Shown here: piece by piece, positions 49,818-64,000 of the stretch
Position numbering within the stretch: the first letter of the stretch is position 1
Layout of the letters: the number at the start of each line of letters is the position of its first letter
Source of the DNA: Gleimia europaea ACS-120-V-Col10b
Lineage (GTDB): Bacteria; Actinomycetota; Actinomycetes; Actinomycetales; Actinomycetaceae
Reading direction: 5' to 3'
Length of the DNA: 64,000 bases
Assembly (NCBI RefSeq): GCF_000411155.1
Contig: NZ_KE150268.1
Location: forward strand, 75,794 to 139,793
The notes under the pieces: model-generated
The model's input: the letters and a program-made list of their open reading frames with translations, nothing else
What the model was told of the DNA's origin: nothing
Database searches by the model: none
Made by a program: the position numbers and the translations under genes

Positions 49818-51023
49818 GTGGAATCGAACTGGCTTGCCCGCTACGAGGATTCGATGCTCGGAGTGTTTGGGGCGCCGTCCCTGGTGTTGGCCTGCGGCGA
49901 AGGCGTATACGTGGAAGACACAGATGGCAACAAGTACATGGATTTGCTTGGAGGCATCGCGGTGAACGCGCTCGGCCATGCTCACCCGGCTATCGTGCAG
50001 GCGGTTGAAAAGCAGGTGCGTACACTGGTGCACGCCTCGAATTTCTTCGCCACGACGCCGCAGATCCAGCTGGGTGAAGCGCTGCGCGAGATCGTGAGGG
50101 GAGGCGCCCACGCCAAGGTATTTCTTTCTAACTCGGGAACAGAAGCGAACGAGGCTGCCTTAAAAATCGTGAAAGCACACGGTAACGCTACGGGCAAGCA
50201 CCGCATTCTTGCGCTCACAAACGCGTTCCACGGTCGCTCGCTTGGGGCGCTATCTCTCACGCATAAGGCAGCTTATCGGGAGCCTTTTGCGCCCCTCATT
50301 TCGAACGTCGAGTGGATTGAGCCTACCCGCGCCGCTTTGGAAGATGCGTTCGCGCTGGGCGATGTTGCGGGTATTTTTGTCGAGCCGATTCAAGGCGAGG
50401 CAGGCGTGATTGAGGTTCCGCAGGATTTCTTAGCTCGAGCGCGTGCGCTGTGTGACGAGCAAGGGGCGCTCCTCGTTGCGGACGAAGTACAAACCGGTAT
50501 GGGACGCACTGGCAAGTGGATGGCGCATCACGGAAGTGGGATGGTTCCAGACGTTATAACGTTGGCGAAGGCGCTGGGTGGGGGAGTTCCCATCGGTGCG
50601 ACCATCACTTTGTCGCCCGTTGCAACTGCGGTCTTGAAGCCGGGTATGCACGGAACCACGTTCGGAGGTAACCCGGTTGCTGCTGCCGCCGCCCTCGCCG
50701 TTATCCATACAATCAAGTCTGATGGCCTCCTCGAACGCGCACGAACCTTGGGGGAGCAGTGGATGCAACGTATCCGCGCCCTCGACAATCCGCATATCAA
50801 ACAGGTTCGAGGTCGCGGCTTGCTGATCGGTATTGAGCTTGATGAACCGCGTGCCGGCATGGCTGTTAAGGTGGCGCAAGAAAGCGGGTTTATCATTAAC
50901 GCGGCCAATCCCACAACCATCCGGTTAGCGCCACCACTGATACTTACCGGGGAGCAGGCGGATGCGTTCACGGCGGCCTTGCCCGGCATTATTGCAAAGA
51001 GCTATAGCGAAGGAGAGCTGTGA
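49818..51023 (+). CDS. argD: Acetylornithine aminotransferase
   Basis: A 401-residue class III PLP aminotransferase producing N-acetylornithine. The lysine that binds PLP is in ITLAKALGGGVPIG; LLGGIAVNALGHAHP, NSGTEANEAALK and ADEVQTGMGRTGKW are family blocks. GTG start 2 nt after argB. The stop overlaps the GTG of argR by 4 nt. In most actinobacteria argF lies between argD and argR; here argR follows directly. Confidence 0.95.
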   Translation: MESNWLARYEDSMLGVFGAPSLVLACGEGVYVEDTDGNKYMDLLGGIAVNALGHAHPAIVQAVEKQVRTLVHASNFFATTPQIQLGEALREIVRGGAHAKVFLSNSGTEANEAALKIVKAHGNATGKHRILALTNAFHGRSLGALSLTHKAAYREPFAPLISNVEWIEPTRAALEDAFALGDVAGIFVEPIQGEAGVIEVPQDFLARARALCDEQGALLVADEVQTGMGRTGKWMAHHGSGMVPDVITLAKALGGGVPIGATITLSPVATAVLKPGMHGTTFGGNPVAAAAALAVIHTIKSDGLLERARTLGEQWMQRIRALDNPHIKQVRGRGLLIGIELDEPRAGMAVKVAQESGFIINAANPTTIRLAPPLILTGEQADAFTAALPGIIAKSYSEGEL

Positions 51024-51561
51024 AAGATTCGGATAACACCCGCATGCCAGCCTCGAAGGCTGGGCGGCACGCGGCGATCGAGCAGATCCTCGCAACTCAG
51101 CAGATAGCGTCTCAATCGGATCTGCGTGAAGCGCTAGAAGAGTTGGGTATTTTTGTTGCCCAAGCAACGCTTTCACGCGACCTGTTGGAAGTGCGGGCAA
51201 CTAAGGTTCGTGGTGTTGATGGGCGCCAGGTTTACGCACTTGCAAATCCGGAGCGGCCGGTGGAATGGGGCGAGGAAGGGGCAGAGCAGAAACTGCAACG
51301 CTGGTCCCAGGATCTGTTGGTAGGAGGCGCCACGGCAAACAATCTGGTGGTGCTTCGCACCCCGGCGGGTGCGGCGAACCTCCTGGGTTCGGCTATTGAC
51401 TTTTCAAGGGATGAAACGGTCCTTGGATCCGTTGCGGGAGATGACACGATTATCGTCGTATGCGTATCGGACGAGGCTGCGCAAGCGTACTGCGACAAGT
51501 TACTTAAATATGCGGAAGGCGTTAAAACTTCCAGCCAAGAGCTACAGAAAGAAGAAAACAA

Positions 51562-51565
<4 letters not shown>
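51020..51565 (+). CDS. argR: Arginine repressor
   Basis: A 181-residue regulator. The winged-helix DNA-binding domain (about 15-85) contains [19 protein letters not shown] and [19 protein letters not shown]; the C-terminal hexamer/arginine-binding domain contains [14 protein letters not shown]. It senses arginine and presumably represses argC at 46.66 kb. Slightly long for the family (usually ~150-170), because of a Lys/Glu-rich C-terminal tail that ends in the argG start region. GTG start overlaps argD. Confidence 0.94.
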
Positions 51566-54212
<2,647 letters not shown>

Positions 54213-54229
54213 CGTCATTGTAGAAGTGT

Positions 54230-54264
54230 GGGGTGGATCGGCGGCGTTGCCGCTGATCCACCCC
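54230..54264. terminator. Terminator between argH and the TIGR01777 gene
   Basis: GGGGTGGATC and GATCCACCCC flank GGCGGC-GTT-GCCGCT: a stem of about 16 bp with a 3-nt loop, followed by TTT. It lies between convergent genes and probably serves both. Confidence 0.85.
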
Positions 54265-54271
54265 TTTAGCT

Positions 54272-55171
54272 CTACCTGTTGGAAGTGGCACTCTTTAGTT
54301 GTTGCTGCAAGGTTTCGTCTTTAAATATGAAGCCTGCTTCAAACAGTTTTGTGGGTACGGCGTATTGGGAAGAAGTGGCAAGCACAGACATGTCCCCAAG
54401 TACCATACGCAGCACAGACGCGGGTACGGGCGGTCCGGGAATGCGACGGTAGTGGGTAGCTACTGCAACGGTGAATTCTTCATTCGTGCACGGATTGGGT
54501 CCGGTCAGGTTAAAGGCGCCCTCTAGTTGCGGATTGTCCAGTAGGAAGCGCATGGCACGCACGTGGTCGCGTAGTGAAATGGTGGGCATCCATTGCCGTC
54601 CGTCTCCCAGGCGTCCGCCAAGGAATGTTTTGAATAGGGGTTCGAGGGCGTGGAGAATACCGCCTCCGTCTTCAAGAACCAGGCCGGTGCGGATGTTCAC
54701 CACGCGGGTCACTTTTGCCTGGCGCGATTCGCGTTCCCACACTTGGCACAATCCACCCAAAAAGTCGTTTGCCGGTGCGGAGTTTTCTTCCAGTACTTCG
54801 TTGTCGCGCGATCCGTAGTAACCAACTGCAGAGCCGGTGAGGAATGTTTCCGGCCGTTCAGATTCTGGTAGCGCGTTAATGGCATCGGCCAAAGTCTTGA
54901 CTGATTTCAGCCTTGAGTTCACCATCTCGTGCTTGTACGCGTGGGTCCAGGGCCAGCGCGCAAGAGGCGCGCCGTTCAGGCAAACTACCGCGTGGGCGCC
55001 GGCCAGATTCTGCGGGTCGATGTCGTAGGCGTCGGGGTGCCATTGTGCCTCGCCGGGCCTCGGCTCGCTACGCGTGAGGCGAATGATTTCCCAGTCGCTC
55101 TTGTTTAATTCATTTTGTAGCGCGGTGCCCACGAAACCGCTCGCGCCGCCTATGAAAATCCTTTTACGCAT
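54272..55171 (-). CDS. TIGR01777 family NAD(P)-dependent epimerase-like protein
   Basis: A 299-residue protein of the extended SDR group. Cofactor loop FIGGASGFVGTAL, then NGAPLARWPWTHAYKHE-like segment, LTGSAVGYYG, and FNLTGPNPCTNEEF. TIGR01777 proteins (YfcH type) are widespread, and their substrates are unknown; a role near cell division has been suggested for some cyanobacterial members. The DUF1731 C-terminus is present (VPASVLRMVLGDMSVLA). It is transcribed toward argH and shares its terminator. No operon partner is evident. Confidence 0.88.
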   Translation of the reverse strand: MRKRIFIGGASGFVGTALQNELNKSDWEIIRLTRSEPRPGEAQWHPDAYDIDPQNLAGAHAVVCLNGAPLARWPWTHAYKHEMVNSRLKSVKTLADAINALPESERPETFLTGSAVGYYGSRDNEVLEENSAPANDFLGGLCQVWERESRQAKVTRVVNIRTGLVLEDGGGILHALEPLFKTFLGGRLGDGRQWMPTISLRDHVRAMRFLLDNPQLEGAFNLTGPNPCTNEEFTVAVATHYRRIPGPPVPASVLRMVLGDMSVLATSSQYAVPTKLFEAGFIFKDETLQQQLKSATSNR

Positions 55172-55205
55172 GCTTCATTGTTACACTTGGCCGCCGCCGA
55201 ACGCA

Positions 55206-56276
55206 TTAAGGTAGCTTCATTTGGCCAGGTTTGATCCATCCTCGTTTACGCATGATCTCAGAAAAACCTAGCGTGAGCAGTGCAGGAGCAACAAAGTGAA
55301 GCCCAACGATGAGCGCCAAAAGTGTTGCCGGATTTGTGGTTTCGGACATGACGGTCCACGTCATGATTTGGCCGACGAGGCCGGATGTGCCCATGCCTGC
55401 GCCGGCAGCGTTGCTCTCCATGTGGAAGACGGTCGTGGCAAGGGGGCCAAGGATCGCGGAGGTGAGGATTGGGGGAATCCAGATTTGGGGATGGCGCAAG
55501 ATGTTGGGAACTTGCAGCATGGATGTTCCAAGTCCTTGCGCGATGAGGCCGGGCACCTTGTTCTCTCGGTAGGAGGCCACGGCGAAGCCAACCATTTGCA
55601 CGGAAGTTCCAACGGTTGCGGCGCCGGCTGCTAGCCCGGATAGGCCAAGAATGATCGACAGTGCAGCCGACGAGATGGGCAGGGTAAGGATGATGCCCAT
55701 GACTACCGAGACGATGATTCCCATGGTGAATGGGCGGTGCATGGTGCCCCAGTTGATGATGTCGCCCAGGCGGAGCATCATGGCCGAGATGGGCGGACCA
55801 ATGAGGAGGCCAAGCGCGGATCCGGAAACGATTGTCACAAATGGTGTGACGAGGATGTCGATGGGGGTTTTACCTGATACGGCCCGGCCGATTTCGACGG
55901 CGACGAATGAGGCGAGGAACGCGCCGAGGGGCTCTCCGGGCCCAATCAGCTGCATGGTAAGGCCGTCCACTACGCCGGCGTCGAGGATTTTGCCTGCGTG
56001 TGCACCAACCATGCCGGCAACTCCGGTACCGGCGAGTACGTAGGTGCTAGCTTCGAGGCGGTGTGCCACACCGATGCCGATGCCCGCCCCGGTGAGAACC
56101 GAGGCGATGGACCCCATCAGCACTAGCGGTTTTCCAATGGCGTCGGGTAGTAGGTTCCCTACTGAAACCATGATCGTGCCAATGATTAGGGTGGCAAATA
56201 GGCCGTGTGCCATGCCGGTTAGGCCGTCAATAAAGAACCGATTTGCCGAGGTTTTCACCCTGTGTGGGATTTTCAT
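55206..56276 (-). CDS. PTS EIIC-like membrane protein (PF13303/PfoR type), candidate NiaR-linked transporter
   Basis: A 356-residue protein with about nine or ten hydrophobic segments and Gly-rich loops (GTGVAGMVGAHAG, IGPGEPLGAF, AAGAGMGTSGLVGQI). It resembles the EIIC_2 family, which includes the clostridial PfoR protein. No IIA or IIB domain is fused or adjacent, so classical PTS sugar uptake is not supported. It lies 78 nt after niaR on the same strand, and an operon is likely. A vitamin or pyridine-related transport function is inferred only from that linkage. Confidence 0.75.
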   Translation of the reverse strand: MKIPHRVKTSANRFFIDGLTGMAHGLFATLIIGTIMVSVGNLLPDAIGKPLVLMGSIASVLTGAGIGIGVAHRLEASTYVLAGTGVAGMVGAHAGKILDAGVVDGLTMQLIGPGEPLGAFLASFVAVEIGRAVSGKTPIDILVTPFVTIVSGSALGLLIGPPISAMMLRLGDIINWGTMHRPFTMGIIVSVVMGIILTLPISSAALSIILGLSGLAAGAATVGTSVQMVGFAVASYRENKVPGLIAQGLGTSMLQVPNILRHPQIWIPPILTSAILGPLATTVFHMESNAAGAGMGTSGLVGQIMTWTVMSETTNPATLLALIVGLHFVAPALLTLGFSEIMRKRGWIKPGQMKLP

Positions 56277-56297
56277 CGCGCATCTCCAAAGCGTTAC

Positions 56298-56307
56298 TGT
56301 ATATACA
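56298..56307. promoter_or_regulatory. Palindrome between niaR and the EIIC-like gene
   Basis: TGTATATACA is a perfect 10-bp palindrome, 22 nt from the start of the EIIC-like gene. It could be a NiaR site for that gene, but the published NiaR box could not be compared here. Confidence 0.3.
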
Positions 56308-56354
56308 CTCAGGTAGACGTTATCAGAGCGTTGGGTTATCCCAAATTCGGATTA

Positions 56355-56885
56355 TTACTTGGGCTCGGACAGGAAGCCGTGTTCACCTAACGCCGCCTCA
56401 ATCGCGTCGAGTGTTTCTTCGTTATCGGCTTCGACCGTGTGCTTGTGGTAGCCGTCAGTGAGTCGAGAGAGGCGTTGGTGCCGTTCAAAGCTTTCCAGGA
56501 AGCTTTTCAAGCTCTTGGGTGATACCACGTTTAGATCGGCGCTGATTTCCCCATATTGCGGGTGATCGATTTTGACATCGAGGATGCGTCCGCCGTGCTC
56601 AACGATGATCTCCAGTTCAGTTTTAGTTGCGAGGTAGTCGTGGCGAACCCAGAACTCGCGTCGAGGTAGTTGGATCGGACGATTTAATATGTACCCGCGG
56701 TTAGTGGAAAGAATGGGAATACCTTCGGCTCGCAGGAGGGCGACGTCTTTGACAATGACTTGTCGCGTAACTCCAAGCCAGTCTCCCAATTTGGTGGCGG
56801 AAATGGGGGTGCGCGAACTCTCCAACTTGCTTAAAATCGCGGTCCGCCTGTCATTATTGCCGGCGCGGCTCCCGTTTCTCACCAT
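56355..56885 (-). CDS. niaR: NiaR-type transcription repressor (HTH-11 plus 3H domain)
   Basis: A 176-residue regulator. The N-terminal HTH-11 domain (about 10-65) has LGVTRQVIVKDVALLRAEG; the 3H domain follows, with metal-ligand-like residues His82, Glu90, His147 and His149 (ending DGYHKHTVEAD). NiaR senses nicotinic acid and represses NAD synthesis or salvage and niacin transport genes. ATG 56885 has no Shine-Dalgarno but lies 6 nt after a TAACGT -10 box. The gene directly downstream is the EIIC-like membrane protein. Confidence 0.88.
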   Translation of the reverse strand: MVRNGSRAGNNDRRTAILSKLESSRTPISATKLGDWLGVTRQVIVKDVALLRAEGIPILSTNRGYILNRPIQLPRREFWVRHDYLATKTELEIIVEHGGRILDVKIDHPQYGEISADLNVVSPKSLKSFLESFERHQRLSRLTDGYHKHTVEADNEETLDAIEAALGEHGFLSEPK

Positions 56886-56891
56886 AGGAAC

Positions 56892-56920
56892 ACGTTAGCC
56901 AAAAGACTCAAAATAGTGAA
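56892..56920 (-). promoter_or_regulatory. Promoter of niaR (leaderless start)
   Basis: On the minus strand TTCACT (56915-56920), a 17-nt spacer, TAACGT (56892-56897), then 6 nt and the ATG. Confidence 0.55.
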
Positions 56921-56979
56921 AAATTGCACCGGTGGCTTAGAATGCCATCGGAATTTGTTGTTATTTGGAAGGAATAGAA

Positions 56980-58245
56980 GTGGCCGATCTAATTGATGAT
57001 CTGCAGTGGCGTGGCCTCATCCGCCAGCACACCGATCTGGATAAGTTGCGTAAGGAACTGTCTTCGGGGCCGGTCACTTTCTATTGTGGTTTTGATCCAA
57101 CGGCGCCTTCGCTACACCACGGACACTTGGTTCAGTTGATCTTGATGCGTCACCTGCAGCTTGCCGGGCACCGTCCTTTGGCTTTGGTTGGCGGCGCAAC
57201 TGGTCTGATTGGCGATCCGCGCATGTCAGGCGAGCGCACTTTGCAGCCCCGAGAGGTTGTTGCAGGCTGGGTGGAGAGCTTGAAGGAGCAGATTTCGCGT
57301 TTCCTTGATTTTGAGGGCGAGAATGCTGCGCTGATGGTGAATAACTTGGAATGGACGTCCGAGCTGTCCGCGATTGATTTGTTGCGCGATCTGGGCAAGT
57401 TCTTCCGGATGGGAACGATGCTCTCCAAAGACTCGGTTGCCCGGCGTCTGAGCTCTAAGGAAGGCATTTCCTACACGGAGTTCTCCTACCAGATCCTCCA
57501 GGCTAATGACTACCTGGAGCTTTACCGTCGCTACGGTTGCACGCTTGAGACCGGCGGCGATGATCAGTGGGGCAACCTGGTTGGGGGCCTCGACTTGATT
57601 CGCAAGGTGGAGGACGTTGAGGTCAGTGTGATGACCACGCCTCTTATCACGAAGGCGGACGGGACAAAGTTCGGCAAGTCGGAGGGCGGCGCCGTCTGGC
57701 TGAATCCCGACATGTTGTCGCCGTACGCGTTCTACCAGTTCTGGCTGAATGTGGATGATGCAGATGTGGTGCGTTTCTTAAAGGTGTTCACATTCTTGGA
57801 TCGTCCGGAGATTGAGCGTCTTGAAAAGACAGTTGCAGACGCTCCATATAAGCGCGAGGCGCAAAAGACTCTTGCGGCGGAAGTAACCAAGCTGGTGCAC
57901 GGTGAGGAAACTCTGCAGCGTGTTCTCGAGGCCACCGATGCCCTGTGGGGAGGTGGCGATTTGAAGAAGATCGATCCAGCTACCTTGTCTGCGGCCACCG
58001 CAGAGTTGCCCTCCGGCAAGATCGTGTTCGGTGAGGCAACGATCGTAGACGCACTGGTCGCGGCAGGTTTAGAGAAGGGGAAGCGGGCGGCGCGCACAAC
58101 TGTCGCTTCGGGCGGGGCGTACCTAAACAATGAGCGCGTCGAAAACGAAGACCTGATTATTAGCGGCGAGGACGCCTTGGCAGATGGAACCGTTTTGATC
58201 CGTAAGGGCAGGCGCAATCTGGCAGTGGTGCGTCCCGTGCAGTAA
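56980..58245 (+). CDS. tyrS: Tyrosyl-tRNA synthetase
   Basis: A 421-residue class I synthetase. The HIGH-type motif is FDPTAPSLHHGHLV, and KFGKSEGGA is the KMSKS-type motif. GGDDQWGNLVGGLDLIRK lies in the substrate-binding region, and the C-terminal S4-like RNA-binding domain has GGAYLNNERVENEDLI. The GTG at 56980 is preferred, with GGAAGGA 6 nt upstream; TTG 56965 overlaps that site. The rRNA operon begins 85 nt downstream, and no terminator is visible between them. Confidence 0.95.
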   Translation: MADLIDDLQWRGLIRQHTDLDKLRKELSSGPVTFYCGFDPTAPSLHHGHLVQLILMRHLQLAGHRPLALVGGATGLIGDPRMSGERTLQPREVVAGWVESLKEQISRFLDFEGENAALMVNNLEWTSELSAIDLLRDLGKFFRMGTMLSKDSVARRLSSKEGISYTEFSYQILQANDYLELYRRYGCTLETGGDDQWGNLVGGLDLIRKVEDVEVSVMTTPLITKADGTKFGKSEGGAVWLNPDMLSPYAFYQFWLNVDDADVVRFLKVFTFLDRPEIERLEKTVADAPYKREAQKTLAAEVTKLVHGEETLQRVLEATDALWGGGDLKKIDPATLSAATAELPSGKIVFGEATIVDALVAAGLEKGKRAARTTVASGGAYLNNERVENEDLIISGEDALADGTVLIRKGRRNLAVVRPVQ

Positions 58246-58329
58246 AGATACAGACCTCGTGGCCGGAATTGTTTTGCCCCACAATGCGGGCTAAAACTGC
58301 ATGTGTGGTCGGAGTCACCGCAGGTCGGT

Positions 58330-58358
58330 TTGACCGAGTGAATGCAGGTGTGTAGAGT
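58330..58358 (+). promoter_or_regulatory. rRNA operon promoter P1
   Basis: TTGACC (58330-58335), 17-nt spacer, TAGAGT (58353-58358). It lies ~325 nt upstream of 16S rRNA. Confidence 0.6.
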
Positions 58359-58438
58359 TGGAACTCGTTGCGAGACAGACGACAAAGTCCGAAAGTCAAG
58401 CAATCTGCTTATAGGAAATGTGATTCGAGTCAGAGATA

Positions 58439-58466
58439 TTGACAAATGATTACAACCTGGTAGGCT
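58439..58466 (+). promoter_or_regulatory. rRNA operon promoter P2
   Basis: TTGACA (58439-58444), 16-nt spacer, TAGGCT (58461-58466): a near-consensus promoter ~215 nt upstream of 16S rRNA. Confidence 0.7.
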
Positions 58467-58681
58467 AGAGAAGCTGTTTCAGGCAGTGAAAACTCAGAAA
58501 CGGCGTTACACCTCACTTCTTTCCCAACGATGCTTTCGTGGGATGAGTGTGTGTGGGTGTTGTTTGTGAACTCGATAGTGTGTTTTTTGTTTTGTCCTTT
58601 TTTGTTTTGTTTTTGTTTTTTGGTTGGGGTCGCTGGGGCTGGCTTTTTTGGTTGGTTCTGGTTTTCTCTTTGTTTTGTTTT
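58467..58681 (+). promoter_or_regulatory. rRNA leader with boxA-like antitermination region
   Basis: A hairpin CCCAACGA-TGCTT-TCGTGGG (58523-58542; one bulge) precedes TTGTGAACTCGATAGTGTG, which resembles the actinobacterial boxA leader segment. After it comes an unusually T-rich stretch (58580-58680) of repeated TTTTG runs that ends at the 16S start. Together with the promoters this accounts for the 436-nt gap after tyrS. Confidence 0.6.
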
Positions 58682-63706
<5,025 letters not shown>

Positions 63707-63876
63707 CCATTACAACAATGACAAACAGGAATCCTGTTTGCTCGTAACTACTATGCAAACCACCACCAACCCACACACGCGTGATCGTGGTTGTTACCAC
63801 TGAAGCGTGTGGGACAAGCCCGCGCAGGCCATGCGGCCTGTAAACAAAGGGGGGCTGTTCGTGTTGGCTGATATTT
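63707..63876 (+). other. 23S-5S spacer with processing stem
   Basis: 170 nt without a tRNA. CTATGCAAACCACCACCAACC (63751-63771) pairs with 60523-60543 over 21 positions with two mismatches, forming the stem that RNase III would cut to release pre-23S rRNA. Nothing else is recognisable. Confidence 0.65.
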
Positions 63877-63996
63877 TTGCGGTGGTCATAGCCACGGGGA
63901 AACGCCCAGTATTCCATACCGAACCTGGAAGCTAAGCCCGTGAACGCCGATGGTACTGCACCTGGTAGGGTGTGGGAGAGTAGGAAACCACCGCAA
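63877..63996 (+). rRNA. rrf: 5S ribosomal RNA
   Basis: About 118-120 nt. The terminal helix is TGCGGTGGT (63878-63886) with ACCACCGCA (63987-63995). Conserved loops include CCGAACCTGGAAGCTAAGCCC and GGTAGGGTGTGGGAGAGTAGG. It lies at the end of the window, and its 3' boundary is within it. Confidence 0.93.
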
Positions 63997-64000
63997 CCAC

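Overview
The window is a gene-dense chromosome segment of a Gram-positive actinobacterium of moderate GC. Evidence: the syntenic block trmD-rplS-lepB-rnhB-DUF2469-yraN-comM-dprA-xerC-M23 peptidase-rpsB-tsf-pyrH-frr-cdsA-rlmN-dxr-rip-ispG-proS; the actinobacterial families DUF2469, DUF3145 and DUF3052; homodimeric AceE; PpgK glucokinase; and an H54a-type insertion in 23S rRNA. Compactness, lactose use and the fumarate/aspartate genes suggest a facultatively anaerobic, fermentative member of the Actinomycetaceae (Arcanobacterium/Trueperella/Actinobaculum-like). The genus is an inference and could not be verified here.

Layout. 1-8 kb: the 3' end of a trmD fused to an acetyltransferase domain, rplS behind a structured leader, signal peptidase, RNase HII, a non-coding 83-bp repeat block, then yraN-comM-dprA-xerC. 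8-20.8 kb: secreted M23 peptidase (opposite strand), then translation, lipid and isoprenoid genes (rpsB, tsf, pyrH, frr, cdsA, rlmN, a DivIVA-motif gene, dxr, rip, ispG), proS and def. 21-30.6 kb: DUF3145 with a degenerate acyl-carrier-like protein, sdhCAB/frd, aspA, aceE (opposite strand), DUF3052 and tRNA-Val. Aspartase makes fumarate and the adjacent quinone-linked complex can reduce it, so this looks like an anaerobic respiration module. 30.7-36.6 kb: a lactose cassette (GPH permease, LacZ, divergent LacI regulator) lodged between tRNA-Val and the nif3-like/DUF164 pair. 36.7-46.6 kb: nif3-like, DUF164, yaaA head-to-head with rnpB, ppgK, map, panB, pheST and a flavodoxin. 46.7-54.2 kb: arginine operon argCJBDRGH, with argF absent. 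54.2-58.2 kb: TIGR01777 protein, a NiaR niacin repressor next to an EIIC-like membrane protein, and tyrS. 58.3-64 kb: one rRNA operon (two promoters, 16S, 23S, 5S; no tRNA in the spacers).

Regulatory pattern. Many first genes of transcription units have no Shine-Dalgarno sequence; instead a TANNNT-like -10 hexamer lies 6-7 nt before the start codon. This indicates widespread leaderless transcription and was used to choose several starts. Most within-operon genes overlap by 1-4 nt.

No CRISPR array, insertion sequence, prophage or defence island was seen. The most notable items are the TrmD-GNAT fusion, the putative L19 leader switch, the 83-bp repeats, the Ser-less carrier protein, the NiaR-linked EIIC-like gene as a candidate vitamin transporter, and the argF-less arginine operon.
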